NCBI GenBank assembly: GCA_012931725.1
Contig: CM022953.1
Span: 58,536,574-58,600,573 of the forward strand
Length of the DNA: 64,000 bases
DNA from: Litsea cubeba
Taxonomy: Eukaryota > Streptophyta > Magnoliopsida > Laurales > Lauraceae
Direction: 5' to 3'
In this document: one piece after another, positions 44,881-54,680 of the stretch
Numbering within the stretch: position 1 is the stretch's first letter
Layout of the letters: each line of letters starts with the position of its first letter
The notes under the pieces: generated by a model
What the model was told of the DNA's origin: nothing
The model's database searches: none
Seen by the model: the letters and a program-made list of their open reading frames with translations, nothing else
Translations under genes and position numbers: made by a program

Positions 44881-47800
44881 TCGTTTAGCGAATGGTCGAT
44901 ATCGACCACTCGACCACTTTTATGGTCGATATCGACCATTCTGCTACCCAAATAAAAATTAGGTTTTTCAGGATGGAGAAGATGGGAGGGATTGCTCTGT
45001 TCCACGCCATGGATACAGATCGAGCCACTGTCAGCTCCGGGAAAGTCAGAAGAAGAAGACACTGCTCTGTGATCTCGTCCGATAGCCCTAGAATCAACGG
45101 CCCAGATTTCTTCAAAATCTCAGAGATCGCCATTTGCAACAAACACACAGAAGAAAAACAAGCAAAAACCAGAACCAGAAGCAGCAGCAGATCCGAGGAT
45201 TTCTCTTTCTTTGCTTTTCTAATGTCTGGTTTTGATCTTCTCGAAGGATTATGTAGTATACGTGGTGGATGTATGGAAAGAGAGAGAGAGAGAGAGGATT
45301 CCGCGAAATCCAAAGGAAAACGACGAGATTTAAAATAGAAAGAGGAATGCCAATTCAAACGGTATTGCAGAAAACAGGGATACTATGGAAATCTACTTCA
45401 CTCGTTTTCCCCTCTCAGAGGAAGAAAGAAGAAGAAGAAGAAGAAGGCCTAAAACACAGACTCCTCCCCTCCCCTCCCCCTCTTCTCAATCCTAAAAAAC
45501 CCAATCTTTATTTGGGTTCCCGTAGAATGGTTGATATCGACCACTTTAATTGTCGATATCGACAACATAACTGAAACATAAAAATTACAGTCATTGTCAG
45601 TATCGACCACTTTTATTGTCGATATCGACAACGTAACTGAAACACAAAAATTACAGTCATTGTCAGTATCGACCACTTTTATTGTCGATATCGACAACAT
45701 AACTGAAACATAAATTTACAGACATTGTCAGTGTCGACCACTTTTATTGTCGATATCGACCATAATAAAATAGAAGAAAAAAAATGATGACTGTCCATAG
45801 CAGTGCTCCGTTTGGAGATACAAAACCTGTAAATTAACCTGCTCCGTAATAACAGAAATAACTCTACACTATTATAAGGAGTGTTTAAGTCTCAAACATA
45901 TTGCAATCTGTATATTTATCATCGCTCATTCGCAGCTACATCTTAATCCAAACTTAACAATTACAACAAAAAACAAGAATAACATAAGAAAGTAGAAAAT
46001 GATTTCGGTCTTCAACTGTCATGTTCTGAATGATTGATGATGCCTTTTGTGGTCATAAATTATTTACCAGTGTTGCAACGATCAATGTCTTCTTCCCTTT
46101 GTCAGCATCATGTAACTGAGAAAGAGGAGTATTGACAATGAATATAAGACAACCATCATATTCTGATAATTGCATCTTCATGAAGGATTTTAGTGTATGC
46201 TAAATTCTTTAGGGGATCATTATTTGAGGCAAAATGAGAACAAGATATAGTCCACCTTCCTACCCAAGAACAGTCATCACAAAAATATTGTTGTCGCATT
46301 TCGCATACATGTCCACAAATGCAGTAGAAACATTCTCTCGCTTCTATAAGTAATTTCCAACCTAACCCTCAACCCTGCAATCCCAAATATCATCATTCAA
46401 TTCAACCAACAACGGCTAACAAAGTAACAATTCCATTTAAACCCTGGTGCATCCCTCCAGATAGAGCTCCCACTGTACTCAGTAGGACCAGGTGCATCAT
46501 ACTGCAAAGAACCATAGGAACCACCACCCAACCCCGCACCACCACCCAAACCAGGACCATACCCACCAGCACTATAGCCCAAACTGGCACCAAAACCACC
46601 AGCATTGCCACCTCCCAATGATGATGGTGCCTGGTTCCCCACAGAGGACAGCCCCTGCCCACCAATTGAAGATTGCAAAGATGTGTTCAGATTGTAATGG
46701 TTAAGCCCCAACACCTAGTTACCGCCAGAGAAACCACCCAATCCCCCATATGAAGAGAGCCCACCCGGCCCGCCATATTCTTGATTGGCCGAAGCACCCG
46801 ACAGCTCCTGAATTCCTCCACCCAGCTTCCCTTTCTTCCCATCAATTGCTATCTTGCAAACCAGCTGTTGCCCGTCCATATTCTTGATTGGCTCGACCAG
46901 AGCCGCCCAAAGTTTTCTTGAATGGTCATCAATGAAGGTCTTCCATCTTACCCTTCCAAACATGATAATTTCTTCCATTTAAACTAACCATTCTGTTCAA
47001 ACTTTGTTCCATTGTTCACACAAGAATTTTATCAAACACCTTGAAGGCGAACCTTGCGCTTTGATACCACTATGTCAGTGACAGCCCTGCATTCTCATGA
47101 CGTGCTGGAGAATCGATAAATTGCCTGACATCACCATCTTCCATGCTGGCCTGGTGCTCGTGCTTGGGCTTCAACGTTGTGGCATCTGCTTCAGATGGCA
47201 CATCTGGATCAGTTGTGGTTCTAAATGGAGGAGCATGAACTGGGGGTACATCATCAGAAAATGCATCGGGGTTGTCTTGAGGATCATTTGGATTAATTAT
47301 CTTCCCACCTTCACTTTTACCCTTGCGTGCCTTATCAAAATAGGCAGTGTAAGGGACATTGTCTTCGCCGTCCCAGTTTCCGAATTTAGGTACATGCGAG
47401 CGATGCTGCACAGGGGAAAAAACGGTTTTCCTATTTAAGATGGGTTCCATGATATGGTTTCAGCTTGGGTTTCAAGAGAAGGATACTGAGCAATGGCATT
47501 TGACATTGTTCCAGTGCCAAGAAATTGCAAAGCACCCATCCATGGAAGATCACTGTAACCGTTCCTGACAGATGCAGGGAAGGTGCATTTCAGGTCACCG
47601 TAAATCAAGCCACGAGGATGATAGCAGACACAGCATCATTATTGCCATCCACTTGAAGATGAGCAGACCCTCTCCTCCCTCTTCCTCCTCCTCCTCCCCT
47701 CTTCTCCATCCTGAATGGTGAAAAACCCAATTTTTATTTGGGTTCCCGCAGAATAGTCGATATCGACCATAAAAGTGGTCGATATCGATTCGCTAAACGA

Positions 47801-47836
<36 letters not shown>

Positions 47837-50354
47837 GCACATGTAGAGCCTTATCCGTGTCCATGGTAAATACAATACCTCCGAAGTGGTATAAGATCCT
47901 ATGAGGCCCTACCAAGTAAATTCCTCAAAGAAATATCTAGACAAAACCCTAATGTGTAGCCCATCCTATTTCTATATGAACCTGGTCCACCTATAATCAA
48001 GTTAATCCCCTTCACACACACTACCCTACAGGTGAAAAATCCCACATTCACCCCCACCGTTATTCAATGTTAGATTAAAAATTCAAAAGACGAATCCTTT
48101 ATAATCATTAAACTTAAAGGTCATAAATCAAAGACATAGGATGATCCAACATGGTTGAAGGTTTATACACAACGCTAAAATTATAACTACAGATCTTTTT
48201 CTTGGTCATGATTTTGGTCACGGCAAATGATTGGGTGCACAGGTTTGGGTCGGTGGGACATGTATAGTATAATAGCATGATCATGTGACCCACTAAGACT
48301 GATCTAATCGATTCTGCTGAGTTTCTAGCTAGCAGACAAACCAGATAAAAAAAAAAAGAAAAGAACAAAAAACCATGATTCTTCTTATCTTCTGGAGCAT
48401 TTAATGCGACACATTGGGCTCCTGAGATTAATTAGAGTGATCAACTGAGCTCATGGGAAGAATGTTGGGCCCATGCCATAAAAATGGATCATATGAAAAC
48501 CGTTGTCTAAGAAAAAACTTATGTGATATTTTTCTAAATCTGGGTCTTTATGGATATTCTTAAAAAAGAAACTACCAGGAAATATCGTTTGAACAAAATA
48601 TCAAAACATTTATGCGATATTTATGTCAGTTGGTCGGGCCCACTCATAGTTTAAAGTATATTAAGACAAGCCAGAATATGAGATATCATTTTAGGGATTC
48701 TCATGGGCCGGGCCAGTCCAGGCATGATATGGCTCAGCACCCTTTGGGCTAGCCTGAATCATTTAAGGCCGTTTAATATTTTGACTGGGCTAGATGAAAT
48801 GATAAAAGCCCAAAGCGGAGCCTGGTCCGCTCCCAATAAGGAGTGTTTATAACTTAGTGATAATTTGTCCAAACAATAGCAAAGTTCGACCAGCTCGATT
48901 GACTAAATAGGAGGGCTTGGGCACGAAGTTTTTAGCCCATATCTAGCTTGGCCCAGGTGGGACCTCACCTGGGCTAGGAACACCCTTATCCGGGGGTACT
49001 ATATAGGACAACTCTACCAGGAAAAGGTGGGCTTTGATCATATTATGTATGGACCACTTATGTATCCCATTCAATAGAATGAGTATGAATGCAGGTGTTC
49101 AGGGAGGTGCCTCTACATTTGAGAAATCCACTTACCCATCACTGATGGGGACCACAGCAACAAGTCCATCCTCAATCACGATCCCAACCATTGATGAAAT
49201 CGGAGGCAGGAGATACAACAGATGCAGCAGCAACCTCAGCAAGAATTCCTCTTGGCTGCATCCAAGGAGAGTCATGTTGTTCTTCGCTACTCTGTACGCC
49301 TCTGCTTCTATTTTCTCCTCTTCTTTTAATGCTAGAACTAGAATAGTCATACTCTTTTCCCACAGTGAGCATGCAGTTCTTAAAATTTATTTAAGTAACC
49401 ATTTCTACTAAAATCTGAAGGCATTAGTAGAGATAGTAAAAATATTTTTTAATATTCTTCTTTTGGATGGAGCCCACTCTTCAATAACAGTCTCAGTATC
49501 TTTACAACAAATTGGGTCGATTGAGTATTCTAATCACCATGCACGGACCCCACATGAACATGTTTATAACATCTTGGTCATAAAGGAAGCGCGTCACCTT
49601 GTATGTTCTGAAGTGATCATAAAAGGTGAGTCCCACCGGATAAAAGAGAGAAATGGTGTCAAGTATGAGCTTGACATGTAGTCAATCCAAGGGGTCATTG
49701 GGCTAATCTTTTACATATATTGCCATGGGTCCGCTTGTTCCTTGTGATTTCCTATGAATTCTAAGACCCATATTTGTTCAAAAATTGTTAAAATTGAAGA
49801 AATCAAGATGAAAAATTAAAAAAATGACGATCAGGTAATATTTTTTTTAATTTTTTTAATTTTTTGAAAAATGAATCAAGAATAGATGGAAAATGAACGC
49901 CCAAGCCTTCAACCATCTACATTTCTACCTTATAATTTTCTCCTATTTGATAATGTCGTCTTGGAGCCCATTTGACCATCAATTCTTAGGTATTCGATTT
50001 GATGCGAACAAAAGGACCCTAGAAGTTTTAAAAGGTTTGAACTTTTAAAATATGGGGTCCACATATAAAATTAAGGCAAAATTAATGGGAAGATGCACTG
50101 TAATAAAATGCAGCGTGGGTTGACTACCAAATCCGTAGGCCCGGCGTGGGGAAGACTCAACATGTGGAGTCTTCTTTAATTCCTTTTAATGGCTTAGTAA
50201 CTTCACCTACAACCATACTCCATCATATCCCTTTCTTATGCATGACATGGTGAACTTCCTTTTGTGTTGTAGGTCAAGCATGGGAACAATCATACTCATC
50301 TACTTCACTTTGGCCTTTTCAAACATCAACCAAGATGGAGTCAAGACGCAGTAG
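41457..50354 (+). CDS. Host gene: small plant-specific protein with C-terminal membrane segment (5 exons)
   Basis: Exons 41457-41477, 41579-41713, 42193-42292, 49095-49293 and 50273-50354 join in frame across four GT/AG introns (101, 479, 6,802 and 979 bp) into 178 codons ending in TAG. All donors are GTAAG or GTAC type and all acceptors end in TAG or CAG. The protein starts MAEIPKPVCKEIEAEE and has a Ser/Arg/Lys-rich middle (LKLLRSLSRKGSLGGGER, residues about 54-72). It ends with RRVMLFFATLSSMGTIILI-YFTLAF (about 142-167), one hydrophobic membrane-spanning segment, plus a short polar tail. The tail runs across the exon 4/5 junction without a break, which strongly supports the model. The layout resembles a plant family of unknown function whose members end in a conserved ATLSSMGT-type membrane segment. 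I do not assign a role. The gene looks intact and is the only host gene built here. RNA-seq would settle exon 1 and any alternative splicing. Confidence 0.8.
43220..43560. repeat. Dispersed repeat copy 1 in intron 3
   Basis: A non-coding stretch with GGGGTGCTCAAGCCC, AAGCCCGTTTAATATTTGGAT and GATAGAAAGACCAAAG. It matches 48690-48990 in the same order, so both are copies of one dispersed repeat, perhaps a non-autonomous DNA transposon. Ends were not resolved. Confidence 0.55.
43680..43780. repeat. ~25 bp minisatellite in intron 3
   Basis: About four diverged copies of a unit like CCACACAAGTGGGAAGGAAG, with G/A and C/T changes between copies. Confidence 0.65.
44743..44751. repeat. Left 9-bp target-site duplication AAAGAAATA
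   Basis: Identical to 47927-47935 on the other side of the element; nine bases is the usual Mutator target-site length. Confidence 0.92.
44752..44975 (+). repeat. Left TIR of the Pack-MULE
   Basis: An outer part (to about 44845, ending CTCTACATGTGCG), a run of about 34 T, then an inner part with TCGTTTAGCGAATGGTCGA and two TGGTCGATATCGACCA palindromes. It aligns inverted to 47697-47926, including the homopolymer. Confidence 0.9.
44990..45133 (-). pseudogene. Captured F-box-like fragment
   Basis: On the minus strand an ATG at 45133 opens MAISEILKKSGPLILGL, then SDEITEQCLLLLTFPELTVA and SVSMAWNRAI. The pattern hxxLxDEIxxQCLLxL...A...SVSxxWNRAI resembles the N-terminal F-box of plant F-box/kelch proteins, which bind Skp1 in ubiquitin ligases. 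Only about 50 residues are present, and the frame then runs into the TIR, so it is a fragment of a first exon. Assignment rests on pattern only. Confidence 0.55.
45525..45775. repeat. 72-bp tandem units with GTCGATATCGAC, next to captured DNA
   Basis: About three and a half copies of a unit reading CAGTATCGACCACTTTTATT, GTCGATATCGACAACATAAC, TGAAACATAAAAATTACAGT. It repeats the palindrome found in the TIRs and is therefore an expanded subterminal array. Confidence 0.9.
46397..46978 (-). pseudogene. Captured UBA2-like RNA-binding protein fragment
   Basis: One minus-strand frame, broken only by TAG at 46715-46717. The first half reads GRVRWKTFIDDHSRK, then EPIKNMDGQQLVCKIAIDGKKGK, which matches the end of the second RRM and the IDGKKGK boundary of plant UBP1-associated protein 2 (UBA2) and related heterogeneous nuclear ribonucleoproteins. 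The second half is the Gly/Ser/Tyr-rich tail (GLGGGAGLGGGSYGSLQYD). The conserved RNP motif itself is altered or missing: the segment between WKTFIDD and EPIKN lacks the usual FGFVxY-like core. It is a partial copy with no intact domain and no promoter of its own visible. Confidence 0.7.
47070..47450 (-). pseudogene. Captured RIN4-like fragment (NOI domain)
   Basis: The minus-strand frame contains HVPKFGNWDGEDNVPYTAYF, then DKARKGKSEGGKIINPNDPQ and DNPDAFSDD. This is the N-terminal NOI/RIN4 domain, including the PKFGNW motif that in RIN4 is the cleavage site for the bacterial effector protease AvrRpt2. RIN4 is a membrane-anchored immune regulator guarded by NLR receptors. The copy starts inside an upstream non-homologous stretch (MEPILNRKTVFSPVQHRS) and ends at an unrelated tail, with no C-terminal NOI or acylation motif. 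It is a fragment of one or two exons. Its antisense or sense transcripts could in principle act on the parental gene. Confidence 0.82.
47697..47926 (-). repeat. Right TIR of the Pack-MULE
   Basis: Inverted copy of 44752-44975, with poly(A) at about 47804-47834 facing the poly(T) of the left TIR, and two GTCGATATCGA palindromes at 47758-47790. Small differences between the TIRs show some divergence since insertion. Confidence 0.9.
47927..47935. repeat. Right 9-bp target-site duplication AAAGAAATA
   Basis: Perfect match to 44743-44751. Confidence 0.92.
48690..48990. repeat. Dispersed repeat copy 2 in intron 3
   Basis: Contains GGCCGTTTAATATTTTGAC and AAAGCCCAAAGCGGAGC and ends CTGGGCTAGGAACACCC; the blocks match 43220-43560 in order. 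Non-coding. Confidence 0.55.
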
Positions 50355-50966
50355 TTTTAGATCCTAATTTCTGCTCTTAGTTACTTTTATGGAATGAGAA
50401 GCTGAGGAGAGTAAGAGGACCGTATCAATTAACATCATCATGTCCTTGAGCTTTCTATTCCTTTAGAAAGTTGGGGTTTGGTTCCTTTCTTGGACAGCAT
50501 CAGTGCTAATTGGATGGGTTGTTGCTTGGGATGGCCATCCTTTTCCATTTTTATTTTAATTAGATTTTTATATTTTAAAAGTTATTTTATTTAGTTATTT
50601 TTCTTTTCTTTTCTTTTTTTTTTTTACAAAGGTATGTTGGACATTCCTACCCGTTGGATCAATGTGCATGTGTAAAAGTGTGCTGTAAAAGCAATCTTGC
50701 CATTGGAAGTTTAAGATCAATAGAGAGATGGTTATGTCTTTGGATCAACAGATGGAAGTGTGATGTTCGAGCAGGGAAAATGAGGCCCACCAACATTTTA
50801 CTGCCATTTAACCCCAAAAACAAAAAAGAAAAAAAAAGAAAAAGAAAAAGAAAGCACTGCCAAAGATGGATCTGTTCCTGGTTGAGAATTACCGTTAAGA
50901 AAGGGTCCTGTAATAGAATATTAAATAAATAAGTAAAAATTAAAAAAATATTTGGCCAAATCCAAG
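50355..50966. other. Downstream of the host gene, to the next LTR
   Basis: Presumably the 3' untranslated region and flanking DNA. It has an AT-rich stretch near 50550-50630 with TTTTCTTTTCTTTTCTTTT, and a purine-rich microsatellite near 50815-50855. No coding signal seen. Confidence 0.5.
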
Positions 50967-52019
50967 TGTAAGGTTCCTTACTGGATCAGTTAAGCCCATT
51001 AACAGGCCTGTTGGCCGGTTTATTCTATTATTATTATAACTAATTGTATTGTTAGATATTTAGGTGGGTTTAGAATATGAGCAAGTGTATTTATTTATTA
51101 GAATAATGTCCACAGAGTTCCGTGCAATTCCGAGCGTGTTTGACCCTAGCATGGGGGTAGTTTGCAATTTAGGAAAAAATTGGGTGTTTTTCCAAAAAAT
51201 TTCAATCTCGATGATTTTGGGCTCATTGGAAAGGTCTCGTCATGTAAATCATTTTTGTCTCTTGTCTCGTCGCAATCCGACGACCAAAAACCCCTTAAAT
51301 AATTCATTTCTTTTCGGACCCATTTATTAAGGGTAAACTTGTCATTTCCTCTTTCCCATATTTTTTAACCTACGATTACCCTATTCTCTTGGTACTTTCC
51401 TTCTCTCCAACCAAAAGAAGTCATCAACCTTCCCCTATTTCTTCTTCATCTCCATATACCAGTTAAAGGGAGCCCAACTCACCGATCCAAACCGCCCATC
51501 TTCTTCATTTCGATCGTCCCTCTTCATTGATCTAAGTTTGGTAAGCTTTTCCTACCATCGTCTTTCCCAGTCTTTCTTCCTTCTGCTTAGATTTGGGCTT
51601 GTACATGATTTTTCCCCTGCTCTTTCTTTTCCTTCGTGTTCTAGGTTTCGTTTGGAAGCTTTTGTAGGTAGATTTGTAGCATTCCGCGTAGAAGGGCTCT
51701 CCTCCAGTTTTCCGGTTGATGCAAGTAGATATGCATTGTATAATTAATTATGGATGCATGGTTTTGATTGATGATGATATATGCTAGAATACCTAAATTT
51801 CAAGCTTGTTTCTAGTATTAACATGTTAGATTAGGATTTGGTTGGCTTGGCCTAATTGTTTAATTGGTAAGCCTAATTGGTTTAATTGTTAGATAACATG
51901 TTATTGTGAATAAATGTAATTGTTGGGGGAGCATGGAGGCTCAATTTATACAGGATTAGCCATTGGAATGGCCGGAGGAAGAAGAAGGCAAAAACCCAAT
52001 TTGGGAGTTACTGTTCACT

Positions 52020-52150
52020 GCCCGATCAATCGGATAGACTGTCGGATCGATCAGACAGCTAACAATATCCCTTAATTGGGAGTTGTCTGCTGTTCAATCG
52101 ATGGGATAAAATGTGCGATCGATCGGACCTCCTGTCTGATCGATTGGATG
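52020..52150 (+). repeat. Cluster of CGATCGATCG-type palindromes in the TGTAAGG LTR
   Basis: Four to five copies: CCGATCAATCGG, CGGATCGATCAG, TCAATCGATGG, GCGATCGATCGG and CTGATCGATTGG, spaced 20-40 bases, several decayed by single C-to-T or G-to-A changes. Confidence 0.85.
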
Positions 52151-52436
52151 GTGTTCCATGGTGGAATTTGATGACTCCGGACAACCATAACTTTTAATCC
52201 GACCGTTCGATTTCTATGTTCTATATACCGTTGGAAAGCCCTCAAGACGTAAAATCCAATAGCTCAAGTTTCATAACGATCAAAGATGGAAAAATAAGGT
52301 ATATATGTGGATTAATGATTGGGACCCTGTCTTTTGGGAAAAGAGACTCTTAACATAGGTTTGGGCCTTAGATGTTGGACCCCTTAAACCTACTCTCACA
52401 TGACCATTAATGAGAATGAGTATTTCCTTACATTAA

Positions 52437-52445
52437 TATTAAATA
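52437..52445. repeat. Left 9-bp target-site duplication TATTAAATA
   Basis: Identical to 54910-54918 at the other end of the element. Confidence 0.9.
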
Positions 52446-52911
52446 GGCAAAATTAGCGAAAGGTCCCTATAAGTGAATGTATCCAGCCTCCAGTCCAAGG
52501 AAAAACTTATTAAGGCCTATGGTCCACTCAACTAGACTTATTGCAGTGAGAGGTCCCTAGATACAATTCTCATGACTAATTTACCCTTTCAATCATTTTA
52601 GGAATAAAATTTTGAAATTTTAAATTTCAAATTTGTATTAGCGGGGTTTTCCAGATCGTGCAGAGGAAGATCGTTTGATCTCAGCAGGACCATACAAATC
52701 AGGTTCTCTATTATTGCAATCAAAGGGCAAAAATCTTTTCAAACCCCTTCAAACGACGAACTGCCATCGCAGACAGAAATCTTCTTAAGCTTTTGTCCCC
52801 TTTCGAGTAAAAACCTTCAAGAAGAAGACTCTCGCTCCCATCTCCCTCTTGCTGATGGGTTTTTGCCCCTGACACGCTGTCCGATCCGGAGAAAGAAGGT
52901 CTGGACTCTGT

Positions 52912-53530
52912 TGATGGGGATTTCCCTGATCGATCTCTGGTGGGCCATCGCAAACATAAAAAAAGGCTCAGAAAACCAGGTTCTTGAGGTTTCCATCGCC
53001 TGCCTGAATCGGAGAAGGAGATCTCAATGGCTAAGATCTGATCAAGTTCAAAACGATATTGAGGAGAGGCTGCCGACGTCGCTAGTGCTATGCCTTCGCT
53101 AAAGAAAGAAGGCAGAGGACGTCCGGGCTCTGCAAAACCTGGTTACAGAACCTGTAACAGAACTTAAGAAGAAGAAGACATGGTTACAGAACCTGTAACG
53201 GAACATCGATGGAGACGCAGTGGCCGCTGCCACTGCGCGTGATGGGGATTTCCCTGATCGATCTCTGGTGGGCCATCGCAAACATAAAAAAGGGCATCGC
53301 CTGCCTGAATCGGAGAAGGAGATCTCAGTGGCTGAGATCTGATCAAGTTCAAAACGATGATGAGGAGAGGCCGCCGACGTCGCCAGTGCTACGCCGTCGC
53401 TTAAGAAAGAAGGCAGAGGACGTCCGGGCTCTGCAAGACCTGGTTACAGAACCTGTAACGGAACTGAAGAAGAATAAGACCTGATTACAGAACCTGTAAC
53501 GGAACATCGATGGAGACGCAGTGGCCGCTG
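52912..53530. repeat. ~300-330 bp tandem duplication inside the second MULE
   Basis: GATGGGGATTTCCCTGATCG and the next 30 bases occur at about 52912 and 53241. AACATCGATGGAGACGCAGT occurs at about 53201 and 53503. So a block of about 300-330 bases is duplicated with small deletions. Confidence 0.85.
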
Positions 53531-53979
53531 CCACTGCGTGTCGACGGAAAAGGAAGAAGACCACTACTGCTGCCTTCGTGCCTTGACCAGAGAGGAAGAA
53601 GACCACTACTGGCAGCAGTGTCTTTTAGTTCTTATTGCAGAACCAGAACGGGGAAGAAGAAGATGGGCCTAGGCTCTACAGTAATTCCAGGTTGGTTACA
53701 GGTCAGTCCGACCTGACCCATTTCAGAAGACGGGATGTTTTTTTGGCTGGACCTCGCCAGTCTTCTGCATCCGTCTCCGGAGAACGAGGATCCGTTGGTC
53801 TCAATCGTCGCTGCCGCTGTGCCTTCGCTGAGGAAGAAGAAGATCGAAAGAGGGATAAGGCCATGGTCTTTTATATCCTACTGCTCTCTAGTTTTAGTTT
53901 TGATTCCAGAACTAGAAGAAGGAAGAAGACGACCAAGCAAGGGGTTCGTGTCGGGTGAATCTGAGATTTTGGCATATTT

Positions 53980-54680
53980 CTCTTATTTTTGATAAATTTA
54001 TCTGAGGTTTTCGCAAATTTATCTGAGTTTTTATGAAAATTATCTTAGTTTTGATTAAATTTATTCGAGTTTTGGTAAAATTTATCTGAGTTTTTGTCAA
54101 ATTTATCTGAGTTTTTATCAAATTTATCTGAGTTCTGGTGAAATTTATATTAGTTTTGGCAAAATTTATTTGTGTTTTGTGCAAATTTATCTGAGTCTTT
54201 TTTATAATCTATCTGAGTTTTTGGAAAATCTATCTGAGTTTTTTGGAAAATTAAAAGTTTTTTAAATCTAGTTGTGCTTTTTATTTTTATTTGTATATTT
54301 TCAAATTTATTTACGTTTTTTACATAAATTTAACTGAGTTTTGGCAAAAATACATGAGTTTTTGGCAAATTTTTTAGAAAATTAGAAAATTTGATTATCT
54401 TAGTTTTGGCAAATATATTTGCATTTTTTAAAATTTATTTGTAAATAAGGATTTTATCTACGTCTTTTGAAATTTATTTGTGTCTTTTGAAATTTATTAA
54501 TTTTATTTGGATATTTTGAAATTTATTTGCATCTTTTGAAATTTATTTAGATCCTTTGAAGTATATTTGCGTCTTTTTAAATTTATCTGCGTTCTTTTGA
54601 AATTATTGTATTTTTTAATTTATTTGCGTTCTTTTGAGATTTATTTGTATTTTTTAACGTTTATTTGTGTTTTTTTAGAA
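53980..54680. repeat. ~28-bp AT-rich minisatellite
   Basis: Over twenty diverged copies of AAATTTATCTGAGTTTTTG-like units, grading into AAATTTATTTGCGTCTTTTG near the right end. The open minus-strand frame (repeats of KTQINLTKTQINF) is a by-product of the repeat. Confidence 0.9.

Larger units (their letters stand above)
44752..47926. mobile_element. Pack-MULE (3,175 bp) with fragments of three genes, inside a host intron
   Basis: Long terminal inverted repeats (about 220 bp each) start GAGGAATTTACCTGG on the left and GAGGAATTTACTTGG on the complement of the right, and are bounded by a perfect 9-bp duplication. This is the Mutator hallmark. No transposase is present. The interior carries, all on the minus strand, pieces resembling an F-box gene, the C-terminal part of a UBA2-type RNA-binding protein and the N-terminal part of RIN4. 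Capture of several unlinked gene fragments defines a Pack-MULE. It sits in intron 3 of the host gene, opposite in orientation to that gene's transcription as far as the fragments go. Confidence 0.92.
50967..52445 (+). mobile_element. TGTAAGG-family LTR, plus strand (interrupted)
   Basis: Starts TGTAAGGTTCCTTACTGG and matches the minus-strand LTR ending at 31036 over several hundred bases, including TTGTCTCTTGTCTCGTCGCA. A palindrome cluster of different sequence (GATCGATC type) is at 52020-52150, offset about 1.05-1.18 kb. The sequence is cut at 52445 by a Mutator-like element. Its far end was not identified, though part of 54919-55380 could be its continuation. Confidence 0.75.

Noticed and set aside
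44885..45338. 148-codon plus-strand frame inside the Pack-MULE
   Set aside because: It overlaps the F-box-like minus-strand frame and TIR palindromes, with no family pattern of its own.
49034..49411. 125-codon single open frame as an independent gene
   Set aside because: Its central part is exon 4 of the host gene; the ends run into intron sequence.
53912..54184. 90-codon frame with repeats of KTQIN
   Set aside because: Translation of an AT-rich minisatellite.
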